The position numbers and the translations under genes were made by a program. DNA of 64,000 nucleotides from Lysobacterales bacterium (lineage in GTDB: Bacteria; Pseudomonadota; Gammaproteobacteria; Xanthomonadales; Ahniellaceae): positions 34,070-98,069 of the forward strand of contig JACPFU010000042.1 of assembly GCA_016182785.1 (NCBI GenBank), read 5' to 3'. The notes under the pieces are model-generated. The model was not told the origin of the DNA. It saw only the letters and a list, made by a program, of their open reading frames with translations, and searched no databases. This document shows, piece by piece, positions 1 through 7,603 of this stretch. Within the stretch, counting starts at the first letter, position 1, and every line of letters starts with the position of its first letter.

Positions 1-321
1 GCCGATGTCGCTGCGCAGGTCGGCGCGGGCGTTGTCGAGCAGGCGCGGTGCGAACACGAACGCCAGGATCGCGAGCGAAGCCGCGGCGAAACCCAGCCAC
101 GGGGCGTGCCGGCGCAGGGCCGCCGGGCGCGGCAGCGCGGACCGCGGCGGGCTGCATTCGGCGGCGGCGTTCATCGCCAGCAGTGCGTCCAGGTAGGCGA
201 TGCGGTGCGCGTCGCCGCGCGCCAGCCAGGCGTCGAAGGCACGCTGCACGTCGCCGTCCGCCGGCGCGTCGCGCAGTCGCACCAGCCATTGCACCGCATC
301 GGCGAGCAGCAATTCGTTCAC
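1..321 (-). CDS. FecR-family anti-sigma regulator (partial, N-terminus only)
   Basis: The gene runs off the left edge; about 107 N-terminal residues are visible. A GTG start at 321 is chosen because GGAGG lies 6 nt upstream. The N-terminus (NELLLADAVQWLVRLRDAP, then FDAWLARGDAHR) resembles the cytoplasmic DUF4880 domain of FecR proteins, which holds the partner sigma factor. It is followed by one hydrophobic segment (WLGFAAASLAILAFVF) that fits the single transmembrane helix. The periplasmic FecR domain lies outside the window. The gene is downstream of an ECF sigma gene on the same strand with a 76-nt gap, the usual sigma-FecR arrangement for TonB-dependent cell-surface signalling. Confidence 0.75.
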   Translation of the reverse strand, partial: MNELLLADAVQWLVRLRDAPADGDVQRAFDAWLARGDAHRIAYLDALLAMNAAAECSPPRSALPRPAALRRHAPWLGFAAASLAILAFVFAPRLLDNARADLRSDIG

Positions 322-397
322 CGGACACCTCCCTGCTTCGGCCGACGCAGCCGGGCCGGGATTCCCCCAGCGGGCGCGCGTGACGGGTGCTGGCGGC

Positions 398-898
398 TCA
401 TCGGGCCTCCCCGCGGATCAGCGCGCCGAGCTGGCGCAGGGCCTGGGTCATGTGATTCTCGACGGTCTTGGCGGTGATCCCGAGCGCGTCCGCGGTTTCC
501 TTCAGGCTCAGGCCCTCGACGCGCACCATCCACAGCACCCGCCGGCGCTGTTCCGGCAGTTGCGTCAACGCCTGTTGCACGCACGCGAGCTGCTCGCGCG
601 CCAGCGCGTGCGCCTCCGGGCTGGCCTCGTCGGCGGCGCTGGCATCGATCGCGGCGTCGGCGTCGTCGACTTCGGCGCCGCGCGTGCTGCGTCGGCGCAG
701 CGCGTCGCGCGCCAGGTTGTAGCCGACCTGGAACAGGAATGCCTTGGGGTCGCGCACGCCGTCGAACGCGGCATCGAGCAGGCGCATCGCAGTGTCTTGC
801 ACGCAGTCCTCGGCCAGCGCGCGGTCGCCGAGCACGCGCGTCAACACCGCGCGCAGTTCCGGGGCATGCGCGGCGAAGACCGCGGTCCAGGGACTCAT
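398..898 (-). CDS. ECF-family RNA polymerase sigma factor
   Basis: A 166-residue sigma-70-family protein of ECF size. Region 2 is near residues 10-75 (ALAEDCVQDTAMRLLD and FLFQVGYNLARDALRR). Region 4 is near 110-160, with the helix-turn-helix LSLKETADALGITAKTVENH. A longer reading frame exists upstream, but the ATG at 898 begins the conserved sequence and overlaps the stop of the tonB-like gene (ATGA), suggesting translational coupling. With FecR downstream and a TonB-like protein upstream it probably forms a FecI-type signalling unit. The inducer, often an iron chelate or polymer fragment, cannot be read from the sequence. Confidence 0.88.
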   Translation of the reverse strand: MSPWTAVFAAHAPELRAVLTRVLGDRALAEDCVQDTAMRLLDAAFDGVRDPKAFLFQVGYNLARDALRRRSTRGAEVDDADAAIDASAADEASPEAHALAREQLACVQQALTQLPEQRRRVLWMVRVEGLSLKETADALGITAKTVENHMTQALRQLGALIRGEAR

Positions 899-1659
899 TC
901 GCGGCGCAGCCGGTACTCGACCGGCAGGCGCAGGTCGGTGATCGCGAACGCCCCCGCCGGCGGCGGCGGCAGCGGCGACGAGCGCGCAATCAGGCGCGTG
1001 GCGGCACTGTCGAGCAGGTGGTGCCCGGAGCTGCGTTCGATGTCCGAGCGCAGCACCACGCCACGCCGTGAAATGCGCGCGCGCAACCACACCGTGCCCT
1101 CGATCTCGCGCCGACGCGCGCGCTCGGGGTAGTGCTGGAAGCGGCGCAAGTGTGCGAGCACGTCCCAGACGTAGGCATCCGCCGCAGACGCCGCGGCGCT
1201 CGCGGCGGGCGCCGGCGTCGGCAGCGACTCGCTCGCGTCCTCGCTGCTGCTGCGGCTGGCGGCGTTCGGCGCGCGTTGCGGCTCGCGCACCGGCTCCGGC
1301 GCCGGCACGTCGCTGACTGCAAGCGAAGCCGCGGCATCGTTGCTGGCCGCAGCCGGGGCAGTGCGCGGCAGCGGCGCCGCCTGCGGCTGTGGTTGCGGCG
1401 GCTTCACCCGCGGCAGCGGCAACGGCGCCGGATCCGCCACCTGCCACTCGACCAGCAGCGGCGACGTCGCCTGCGCCGCCGTCTCCGCACCCCCGCCCTG
1501 CTGCAGCAACAGCAACCCGAGCAGCAGGCCATGCACCACCAGCGACACGCTGATCCCGGCGACAAAGCGCAGGCTGACCCGCGCATCGGCGGTCGCCGCG
1601 GGCGGGTGCGGCTGCAAATCGTCCCGCGGCAGTGGGTTAGCAGTTGGCATCGGCGTCAT
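895..1659 (-). CDS. TonB-like energy transducer
   Basis: A 254-residue protein with TonB architecture. It has a short cytoplasmic N-terminus, one transmembrane helix near residues 30-52 (FVAGISVSLVVHGLLLGLLL), a Pro/Ala-rich periplasmic spacer (PLPLPRVKPPQPQPQAAPLP), and a C-terminal TonB domain near 165-254 (HLRRFQHYPERARRREIEGTV is reminiscent of the YPxxAxxxxxxGxVxv signature). It should carry proton-motive-force energy to outer-membrane receptors. The stop overlaps the ECF sigma start by 4 nt, and the upstream permease gene ends only 24 nt before. No receptor gene is visible; one may lie beyond the left edge after fecR. Confidence 0.85.
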   Translation of the reverse strand: MTPMPTANPLPRDDLQPHPPAATADARVSLRFVAGISVSLVVHGLLLGLLLLQQGGGAETAAQATSPLLVEWQVADPAPLPLPRVKPPQPQPQAAPLPRTAPAAASNDAAASLAVSDVPAPEPVREPQRAPNAASRSSSEDASESLPTPAPAASAAASAADAYVWDVLAHLRRFQHYPERARRREIEGTVWLRARISRRGVVLRSDIERSSGHHLLDSAATRLIARSSPLPPPPAGAFAITDLRLPVEYRLRRE

Positions 1660-1683
1660 GCTCGCAGCGCACCGGTGTCGGCG

Positions 1684-4272
1684 TCAAAGTCCCGAAGTGC
1701 GTTGCACCTGCGTCGAGAACGGGACCAGCACCACCACTGCGTTGTAGGTCGCGTGCAAGATCATGCTGGGCAAGAGATTTCCGGACCGCGCGAACAGCCA
1801 TGCGCTGGCGATGCCGAGCACGAAGACCGGAGGCCAAGCGGCGAATGGATGCATCACGGCAAAGAACCCCGCACTGAGCGCTGCCGCCGCCCACAGCGGC
1901 CACTCGCGTTGCATCGCGCGGAACAGGAGGCCGCGGAAAAGGTACTCCTCGACCAGCGGTGCGACGACGATGGTTGCACCGGCAAGCGCGTACAAGGCTC
2001 CTTCCGATCCGCGCAAGAAAGCCGCTCCAGAATCAAGCTGCTCTCGAAGTTCGATCGGGCCAAGTCGATGGAGCAGGGCCACGTAGCCAAGGGCAATTGC
2101 TCCCAGCGCCATACCCAAGCCAGTCGCGCCAGCGAGCCACGCGAACGTGGACCGGCCGATCGGCGAGGGAACCAGGATGTCGAAAAGGCCGACACCAAAT
2201 CGGCGATTCCATCGCCAGACGTAGAAGCTGACCAGCGCGGCGCTGGCGGCCGATGCGATCAACAACGCGCTCGCGCTCGCTTTCGATCCGGACACACCGC
2301 CGATCAGCGCGAGCAACACTGCGACCAACTCCAGATGCGCGACGATTGCGATCAGGGCGCCGAGCATCGTCGGTGGCGCCTCGTGTGGCTCGGCGTCCGG
2401 ATCAAACAGATACGCCAGTTGGCCTCGCAGGCGGCTCCACAGCGCCGCGGCGAAGACGCCATTCATCAGCAGACCCGCGAACGCAAGAGGCCAATTCGCA
2501 CTGAATACGCCAATCGCGATCACCATGTTTCCGACCGCCGCGGCCATGCCACGACTGGCCTGCATCGGCATGACTTCGCCAGTGGCGCTGTAGGTCGGGA
2601 ACACGGTGACCGCCTTCAGGGCGATCATTGTTCCGGAGAGCATCCAGAGCACTCCGATCACAGCGATCCTCCATGCGTCGGCGGGATGCATCCAGGCCAC
2701 CACGGCCAGACTCGACAGCACCATCACGCTGACGAATGCAGTCAGCACCATCGCCATGGTGCGCGCCACCTCCAGCAAGCTGCGTGGCCAGCTCATCATC
2801 CAGCCAAGTGCAGGGCCCTCGGCCGCAAGCATGCGTGGCGCCGAAACAGCGATCATGTAGGCGCCGGCGGCAAGCACCACGCCGGCCCAGTGATGCCAGT
2901 GGAATTCGACGTTGCGCAGGTAGTGCCCGAGATAGAACGCTTGCAGCCCTACCAGCAGCAACGGCACCAGCAGCATCTGCACCAATGCGCCGCGATCTCG
3001 ACGCAGCCACAACAACTCCTTGCGCAGCAGCGGCGAGCGTCGCCAGCGCGACGCGTTGATTGCCACTGCACCGACTGCTGTCGGATCGACGCGTTCCTCG
3101 GCGTCTCCGAAGCCAGCCTCGAATCCGCGCAGTGTCGCGGCATGCATCGCAACAAGCGCAAGCGCGCTCAGCACACCGTTGAGCAGCAGCGAGAGCGCAA
3201 CTGCTTTCAGCCAAGCAGCGAAATCTGGGTAGTGCAGCAACGACTCTGCCGAAGGAATGGCAGCGCCTGCGCCCGCGAGCCAGCGCGCCAAGCCCCAGCT
3301 CAGGCTCGGGGTCGAGAGCGAGATCAATGGCGTCATCAGCAGCACAAAGCCGAGTGCGCCAGCCGTGACCAGCCACGCGCTGCGATTGCGTGGCGAAGCG
3401 CGCAACATCACCTGCACTTCGATCGCTTTGGCCATGATCGCGGCGCTGATCGTGAACGGCAGCGCCACCGCGAATGCCGCAGCCCCCGCGGCAACCGAGC
3501 TGTTGACCAGCGCCGCCAGCAGCATCACCAGCAATGGGCTGGTCAGCAGGAACGGGTTCGAGACAATTGGCTTCAGCGCTTCCGCCAGATAGACCGTTGG
3601 TTGCGGTATCGGAAATGCGAGATACCACTCCCAGAGCGGGTGCCGACGACGATTCATGTCGATGGCGAAACCATCGCCCTGCAGCCCCAGCGCCAGCCAC
3701 CAGATCAGGCCAAGAGTCGCGAAGACGCGCCACGATGTCGGGTTGCCAGCGGAGCTTGGGAGGCGCTTCCTCGACACGATGCTGTCGGGTAATGCGGACT
3801 GGGCCAGCTTTGTCAGCCTGCTCATCCAGGAGGCGACGCTACCGCCGCGTTCACGCGCCAGCTTCTGCGCGTCGAACTCGAGCCACGTGCGCAACCAGTG
3901 CTCGGCTTCGGTGATGTCCTTCTGCAATGCGGTGTCGCTCGCGGCTCGCCCGTCCTTGGCGAGAGACGCACGCAGCAAGCGCAGGTTCTCCGCCAATGCG
4001 TCGCGGCGTCGCCACTCGTCGACGGTGCTGTCATCGATGGCCAGGATGCCGCGGAGATCGGCTTCAGCCGCTGCGCTCATCCGGCTCGCCTGGAACATCG
4101 AGAAGCCGATCATCAAGGTCATCATCAGCGAACTGAGCAGCGCGATGGAGTATGCGAACGAGGGCGAACGCTTGCGCTGTTGCAGGTGATGGATGCGGTT
4201 GCCGCTCTGCCGTATCGACATGCGCAACATGCTGCGCAACGCGGCAAAGGTGGATGGCGCCAATGAGCTCAC
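1684..4272 (-). CDS. ABC-2-type permease fused to a C-terminal CPBP (CAAX/Abi) membrane protease
   Basis: An 862-residue polytopic membrane protein. The GTG start at 4272 is preferred because it overlaps the stop frame of the upstream ATPase as GTGA. The N-terminal part (helix at about 40-65, SFAYSIALLSSLMMTLMIGF) resembles NatB/ABC-2 permeases. The C-terminal third carries three CPBP glutamic protease motifs: EEYLFRGLLFRAMQREWP (EExxxR), FFAVMH (FxxxH) and HATYNA. The transported substrate is unknown. The partner ATPase is broken in this sequence. GC content here is visibly lower than in the flanking genes, which may mean horizontal acquisition. Confidence 0.85.
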   Translation of the reverse strand: MSSLAPSTFAALRSMLRMSIRQSGNRIHHLQQRKRSPSFAYSIALLSSLMMTLMIGFSMFQASRMSAAAEADLRGILAIDDSTVDEWRRRDALAENLRLLRASLAKDGRAASDTALQKDITEAEHWLRTWLEFDAQKLARERGGSVASWMSRLTKLAQSALPDSIVSRKRLPSSAGNPTSWRVFATLGLIWWLALGLQGDGFAIDMNRRRHPLWEWYLAFPIPQPTVYLAEALKPIVSNPFLLTSPLLVMLLAALVNSSVAAGAAAFAVALPFTISAAIMAKAIEVQVMLRASPRNRSAWLVTAGALGFVLLMTPLISLSTPSLSWGLARWLAGAGAAIPSAESLLHYPDFAAWLKAVALSLLLNGVLSALALVAMHAATLRGFEAGFGDAEERVDPTAVGAVAINASRWRRSPLLRKELLWLRRDRGALVQMLLVPLLLVGLQAFYLGHYLRNVEFHWHHWAGVVLAAGAYMIAVSAPRMLAAEGPALGWMMSWPRSLLEVARTMAMVLTAFVSVMVLSSLAVVAWMHPADAWRIAVIGVLWMLSGTMIALKAVTVFPTYSATGEVMPMQASRGMAAAVGNMVIAIGVFSANWPLAFAGLLMNGVFAAALWSRLRGQLAYLFDPDAEPHEAPPTMLGALIAIVAHLELVAVLLALIGGVSGSKASASALLIASAASAALVSFYVWRWNRRFGVGLFDILVPSPIGRSTFAWLAGATGLGMALGAIALGYVALLHRLGPIELREQLDSGAAFLRGSEGALYALAGATIVVAPLVEEYLFRGLLFRAMQREWPLWAAAALSAGFFAVMHPFAAWPPVFVLGIASAWLFARSGNLLPSMILHATYNAVVVLVPFSTQVQRTSGL

Positions 4273-5078
4273 TTTCTGCTCGCCATGACCTGCGCGCGGA
4301 ATCGGTCTGCAGCGCTTACTGGCTTGGGTCGGGTCAGCGACAGGAACGCCTGCTCCAGCGACTGGGCGCCTGGCACCGAGGCCGCCACTTGCTCGAGTGC
4401 ACCGCTGGCGACGATCGTGCCTTGGTGCAAGATCGCGATGTGCGAACACGATTGCTAGACCTGCGCCAGCAAGTGCGTCGAAAACACAATCGTGGTGCCG
4501 AGCGCAGTTTGTTCGCGCATGACGTCGAAGAACAGACGCGTGCTTTCGACATCAAGGCCGTTGGTCGGTTCGTCCAACACCAGCAGCTGCGGTTGGTGCA
4601 GCAAAGCCAGCAACAAACCGAGTTTCTTCTTCATGCCGCGCGAGTAGTCGTCGGCGAAGCGATCAAGCGCGTCTTCGAGCTGCAGACGCGCGATCAGCGA
4701 CCGCAAACGCCGCAGTTCGGCTGCGGGGTCGAGACCGTGCAGTGAGGCCGACAGCTCGATGATGTCGCGGCCGCTCAGGAAGCTGTGGAACATCGGCTCG
4801 TCCGGCAGGAAACCGAGCGTTCGCTTGATCTCCAAACGATCGTCGAACGCGTCGCGACCGTCGACCCGCAGGGAACCGGCACTCGCCTTGATCACGCCCA
4901 TCAGGATTCGAAACAATGTGGTCTTGCCGGCGCCGTTCGGTCCGAGCAGGCCAAAGACCTGCCCGCGTTCCACGCACAGGTCGACACCGCGCAGCGCAGC
5001 CTTGTCGCCGAACTGCTTGCTGAGCCCGGTCGCGACGATCATCGCGCCGGCGGCGTTCGCTGGTGGGGAGGTGCTCAC
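4269..5078 (-). pseudogene. ABC transporter ATP-binding protein interrupted by an in-frame TAG
   Basis: The frame encodes a 269-codon ABC ATPase starting with GTG at 5078. It has Walker A (GLLGPNGAGKTT), a signature-like YSRGMKKKLGLLLAL, Walker B (LLVLDEPTNGLD) and the H-loop (STHLLAQV). A TAG at 4457-4455 ends it at codon 208. The same frame then continues as expected for the family (QSCSHIAILHQGTIVASGAL) to a TGA that overlaps the permease start as GTGA. A single base change (for example GAG or CAG to TAG) explains the break. The truncated product keeps the nucleotide-binding motifs but loses the C-terminal part. A sequencing error cannot be excluded. Confidence 0.85.
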
Positions 5079-5842
5079 GCCAGATACCCGCCATCGACCA
5101 CGAAGCTGGCGCCGGTGATGTAGCTGGCGGCGGGGGAGGCGAGGAACAGGAGCATGGGCGCGATCTCGGCGGGTTCGGCGGCGCGGCCGAGGGGGATCTG
5201 GCGCAGCAGTTGCTGCAGGATCTGCGCGTTCTGGGTCAGTGCCGAGGCGAACTTGGTGTCGGTGAGGCCGGGAAGCACGGCGTTGACGCGGATCTTGAGC
5301 GGCGCCAGTTCCTTGGCGAAACCTTCGGTCAGCGACACGATCGCGGCCTTGGTCGCCGAGTACACGCCCTGCCCCGGCGCGGCGCGGCGTGCGTTGACCG
5401 AGGCGACATTGAGGATGCAGCCGCCGCGCTCGCGCTCGCGCATGATCCGCGCCGCCTGTTGCGAGCAGTAGAAGTAGCCGCGCAGATTGACCGCGGCGGT
5501 CTTCTCGAAGGCATCGAGGCCCATCTCCAGCATCGGACCGAAGTACGGGTTGGCGGCAGCGTTGTTGATCAGGATGTCGAGGCCGAAACCGCGGTCGATC
5601 ACCTTCTGGAACAGCCGGTCCATCGAGTCCAGGTCGCCGATGTGCGCGTCGATGGCGCTGGCCACGCCGCCCTCGGCGCGGATCGCGGCGACCACCTGTT
5701 CGCAGGCATCGAGCTTGCGGCTCGACACGATCACGTGCGCGCCCTGCTGCGCCAGCAGGTGCGCCGTCGCGGCGCCGATGCCGCGGCTGGCGCCGGTGAT
5801 CAGCGCGGTCTTGCCGGTCAGGTCGAACAAGGCCTTGGTCAT
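5075..5842 (-). CDS. SDR-family oxidoreductase
   Basis: A 255-residue classical short-chain dehydrogenase. It has the NAD(P)-binding TGASRGIG at residues 12-19, the NNAA motif, catalytic Ser and YSATK, and the C-terminal GASFVVDGGYLA. The sequence fits the FabG/DhrS4-like group, which oxidises or reduces alcohols and ketones on small or acyl substrates; the substrate cannot be assigned. The ATG at 5842 has GAGGTGAT upstream. The stop overlaps the GTG start of the ABC ATPase, so this is the first gene of the minus-strand operon and is divergent from another SDR gene at 5954. Confidence 0.88.
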   Translation of the reverse strand: MTKALFDLTGKTALITGASRGIGAATAHLLAQQGAHVIVSSRKLDACEQVVAAIRAEGGVASAIDAHIGDLDSMDRLFQKVIDRGFGLDILINNAAANPYFGPMLEMGLDAFEKTAAVNLRGYFYCSQQAARIMRERERGGCILNVASVNARRAAPGQGVYSATKAAIVSLTEGFAKELAPLKIRVNAVLPGLTDTKFASALTQNAQILQQLLRQIPLGRAAEPAEIAPMLLFLASPAASYITGASFVVDGGYLA

Positions 5843-5953
5843 GGCGCGATCACCTCGAAGCACGGGAGCCGCGATTGTAGGCGCGGCCGGGGGTCGCGAC
5901 AGAAGCGCAGGGTCGGCGCTGCTAGTCTGCGCGCCCCGTCGCGGAGCCCGAAC

Positions 5954-6757
5954 ATGACCCGACCCAGAGCCCTGATCACCGGCGCCGGCAGCGGCCTCGG
6001 CCGTGCGTTGGCGCATCGCTATGCCCGTGCCGGCCACGACATTGCCGTGGTCGATCTGGATCGCGCGCGCGCCGAAGCCGTGGTCGCGGAGCTGGCTGCC
6101 CACGGCGGCGCGCACTTCGCGCTGGTGGCCGATGTCGGCGACGATGCCGCGGTCGAATCGCTGCGCGACAGCGTGCGCGCGCACTGGGATTGCTTCGACC
6201 TGCTGTTCAACAACGCCGGGGTCGCGACTGCCGGGTCGGTCGCCGACAGCTCGCTCGACGACTGGCGCTGGGTCACCAACATCGATCTGCTCGGCGTGGT
6301 CCGCGGCATGAAGGCGTTCGCGCCGATGTTTCAGCAGCAGCGGCGCGGGCACGTGCTCAGCACGGCCTCGTTTGCCGGCCTGGCCGGGGCGCCGAATATC
6401 GCCAGCTATGGCGTCGCCAAGGCCGGCGTGGTCGCGCTGTCGGAGGCGCTGCGCGCCGAGATGGAACCGTTCGGCGTGCGCGTTTCGGTCATCTGCCCGA
6501 GTTTCTTCAAGACCAACTTGATGGACAGCGCGCGCTGCGCCGACGCCAAGTTCAGCGGCGTCGCCACGCGCCTGATGGAGCGCGCGCGCGAGTCCGCCGA
6601 CGACATCGCCGCCTACGTGTTCCGGGCGCAGCAACGGGGTCGGTTCCTGATCATCCCGACCGCGCAGGAACGCATGCACTGGCGCCTGAAGCGCTGGTTC
6701 CCGGAGTTCTACTTCCGCCGGCTGATGGCGTTCGCCAGGGCCATGCAGCTGCGCTGA
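5954..6757 (+). CDS. SDR-family oxidoreductase
   Basis: A 267-residue SDR with TGAGSGLG near residue 10, NNAG near 90, and an Asn-Ser-Tyr-Lys catalytic set (Tyr/Lys in SYGVAKAG). The tail is more extended and basic than in FabG-type enzymes (MHWRLKRWFPEFYFRRLMAF), as in SDRs annotated as acting on long-chain or steroid-like substrates; this is inference only. The next gene starts 117 bases downstream. The 111-nt gap to the divergent SDR must contain both promoters. Confidence 0.85.
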   Translation: MTRPRALITGAGSGLGRALAHRYARAGHDIAVVDLDRARAEAVVAELAAHGGAHFALVADVGDDAAVESLRDSVRAHWDCFDLLFNNAGVATAGSVADSSLDDWRWVTNIDLLGVVRGMKAFAPMFQQQRRGHVLSTASFAGLAGAPNIASYGVAKAGVVALSEALRAEMEPFGVRVSVICPSFFKTNLMDSARCADAKFSGVATRLMERARESADDIAAYVFRAQQRGRFLIIPTAQERMHWRLKRWFPEFYFRRLMAFARAMQLR

Positions 6758-6874
6758 GCCGAACCGGCGCCGCAAACCCTGCAGGCCACGGCTCGTCACA
6801 GGCATGACTTCCGGCGCTGTCACGGATCGTTTCCGGGCCTAGGCTTCGCTCCTGGCTTGGGGCGGGAGAAGAAC

Positions 6875-7603
6875 ATGCGTGCGCTGTGGAGTCTGGCCGG
6901 GCTGATGCTCGCGCTGCCGTGGTCGCTGTCGGCGATGGATGCCGAAGAGTTGGTCGCGAAGAACATCGAGGCGCGCGGCGGCATCGCCGCGATCCGCGCG
7001 ATCCAGTCGATGACCTTGACCGGCAAGCTGCAACAGGGCGGCTTCGAGGCGGCGGTGGCGGTGATGCGCGGCGGTGGCCGCCTGCGCAGCGAGTTTTCGA
7101 TCCAGGGCATGACCCAGGTGCGGGCCTTCGATGGCAGCTCGGGCTGGACGATCTCGCCATTCGGCGGGCGCAAGGACCCCGAGAAGCTCTCCGGCGACGA
7201 CCTCAAGGACATGCGCATCGAGGCCGACCTCGAAGGTCCGCTGGTCGACTACGCCAAGAAGGGCCACAGCATCGAGTACCTCGGCACCGAGGACATCGAC
7301 GGCACCGAGGCGCACAAGCTGCGCGTCAAGTACGCGACCGGCAACGAAGCGGTCTACTACTTCGATCCCGACTATTTCCTGGAGATCCGCATCGTCAGCA
7401 AGAGCTGGTACCGCGGCAGCGAATTCGAGGGCGAGGCCGACCTCGGCGACTACGAACAGGTCAACGGCGTCTGGGTGCCGTTCTCGGTGGCCTCCGGCGC
7501 CAAGGGCTCGACCCAGAAAGCGACCATCACCTACGAACGCGCCGAAGCCAACGTCGCACTCGACGACGCGCTGTTCGCATTCCCGCAGGGAGCCAAGCCA
7601 TGA
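6875..7603 (+). CDS. Exported LolA-like (outer-membrane lipoprotein-sorting-type) protein
   Basis: A 242-residue protein with a clear signal peptide (MRALWSLAGLMLALPWSLSA). The mature region starts with MDAEELVAKNIEARGGIAAI, the pattern of small periplasmic proteins related to LolA/LppX folds ('AR GG' followed by a beta-rich half-barrel). Function is unknown; family members bind lipids or lipoproteins in the periplasm. The ATG at 6875 has GGGAGAAG upstream; a TTG 18 nt earlier is less likely. The stop overlaps the next gene's start (ATGA), so the two exported proteins are probably made together. Confidence 0.7.
   Translation: MRALWSLAGLMLALPWSLSAMDAEELVAKNIEARGGIAAIRAIQSMTLTGKLQQGGFEAAVAVMRGGGRLRSEFSIQGMTQVRAFDGSSGWTISPFGGRKDPEKLSGDDLKDMRIEADLEGPLVDYAKKGHSIEYLGTEDIDGTEAHKLRVKYATGNEAVYYFDPDYFLEIRIVSKSWYRGSEFEGEADLGDYEQVNGVWVPFSVASGAKGSTQKATITYERAEANVALDDALFAFPQGAKP

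Noticed and set aside
1132..3792. An 886-codon plus-strand frame across the TonB and permease genes.
   Set aside because: Composition is Arg/Gln/His-rich without motifs; the minus strand encodes a TonB domain and a permease with CPBP motifs.
4455..4457. TAG as a recoded (pyrrolysine or other) codon in the ABC ATPase.
   Set aside because: No supporting element or pyl gene is visible and the organism type does not use pyrrolysine; a point mutation or sequence error is simpler.
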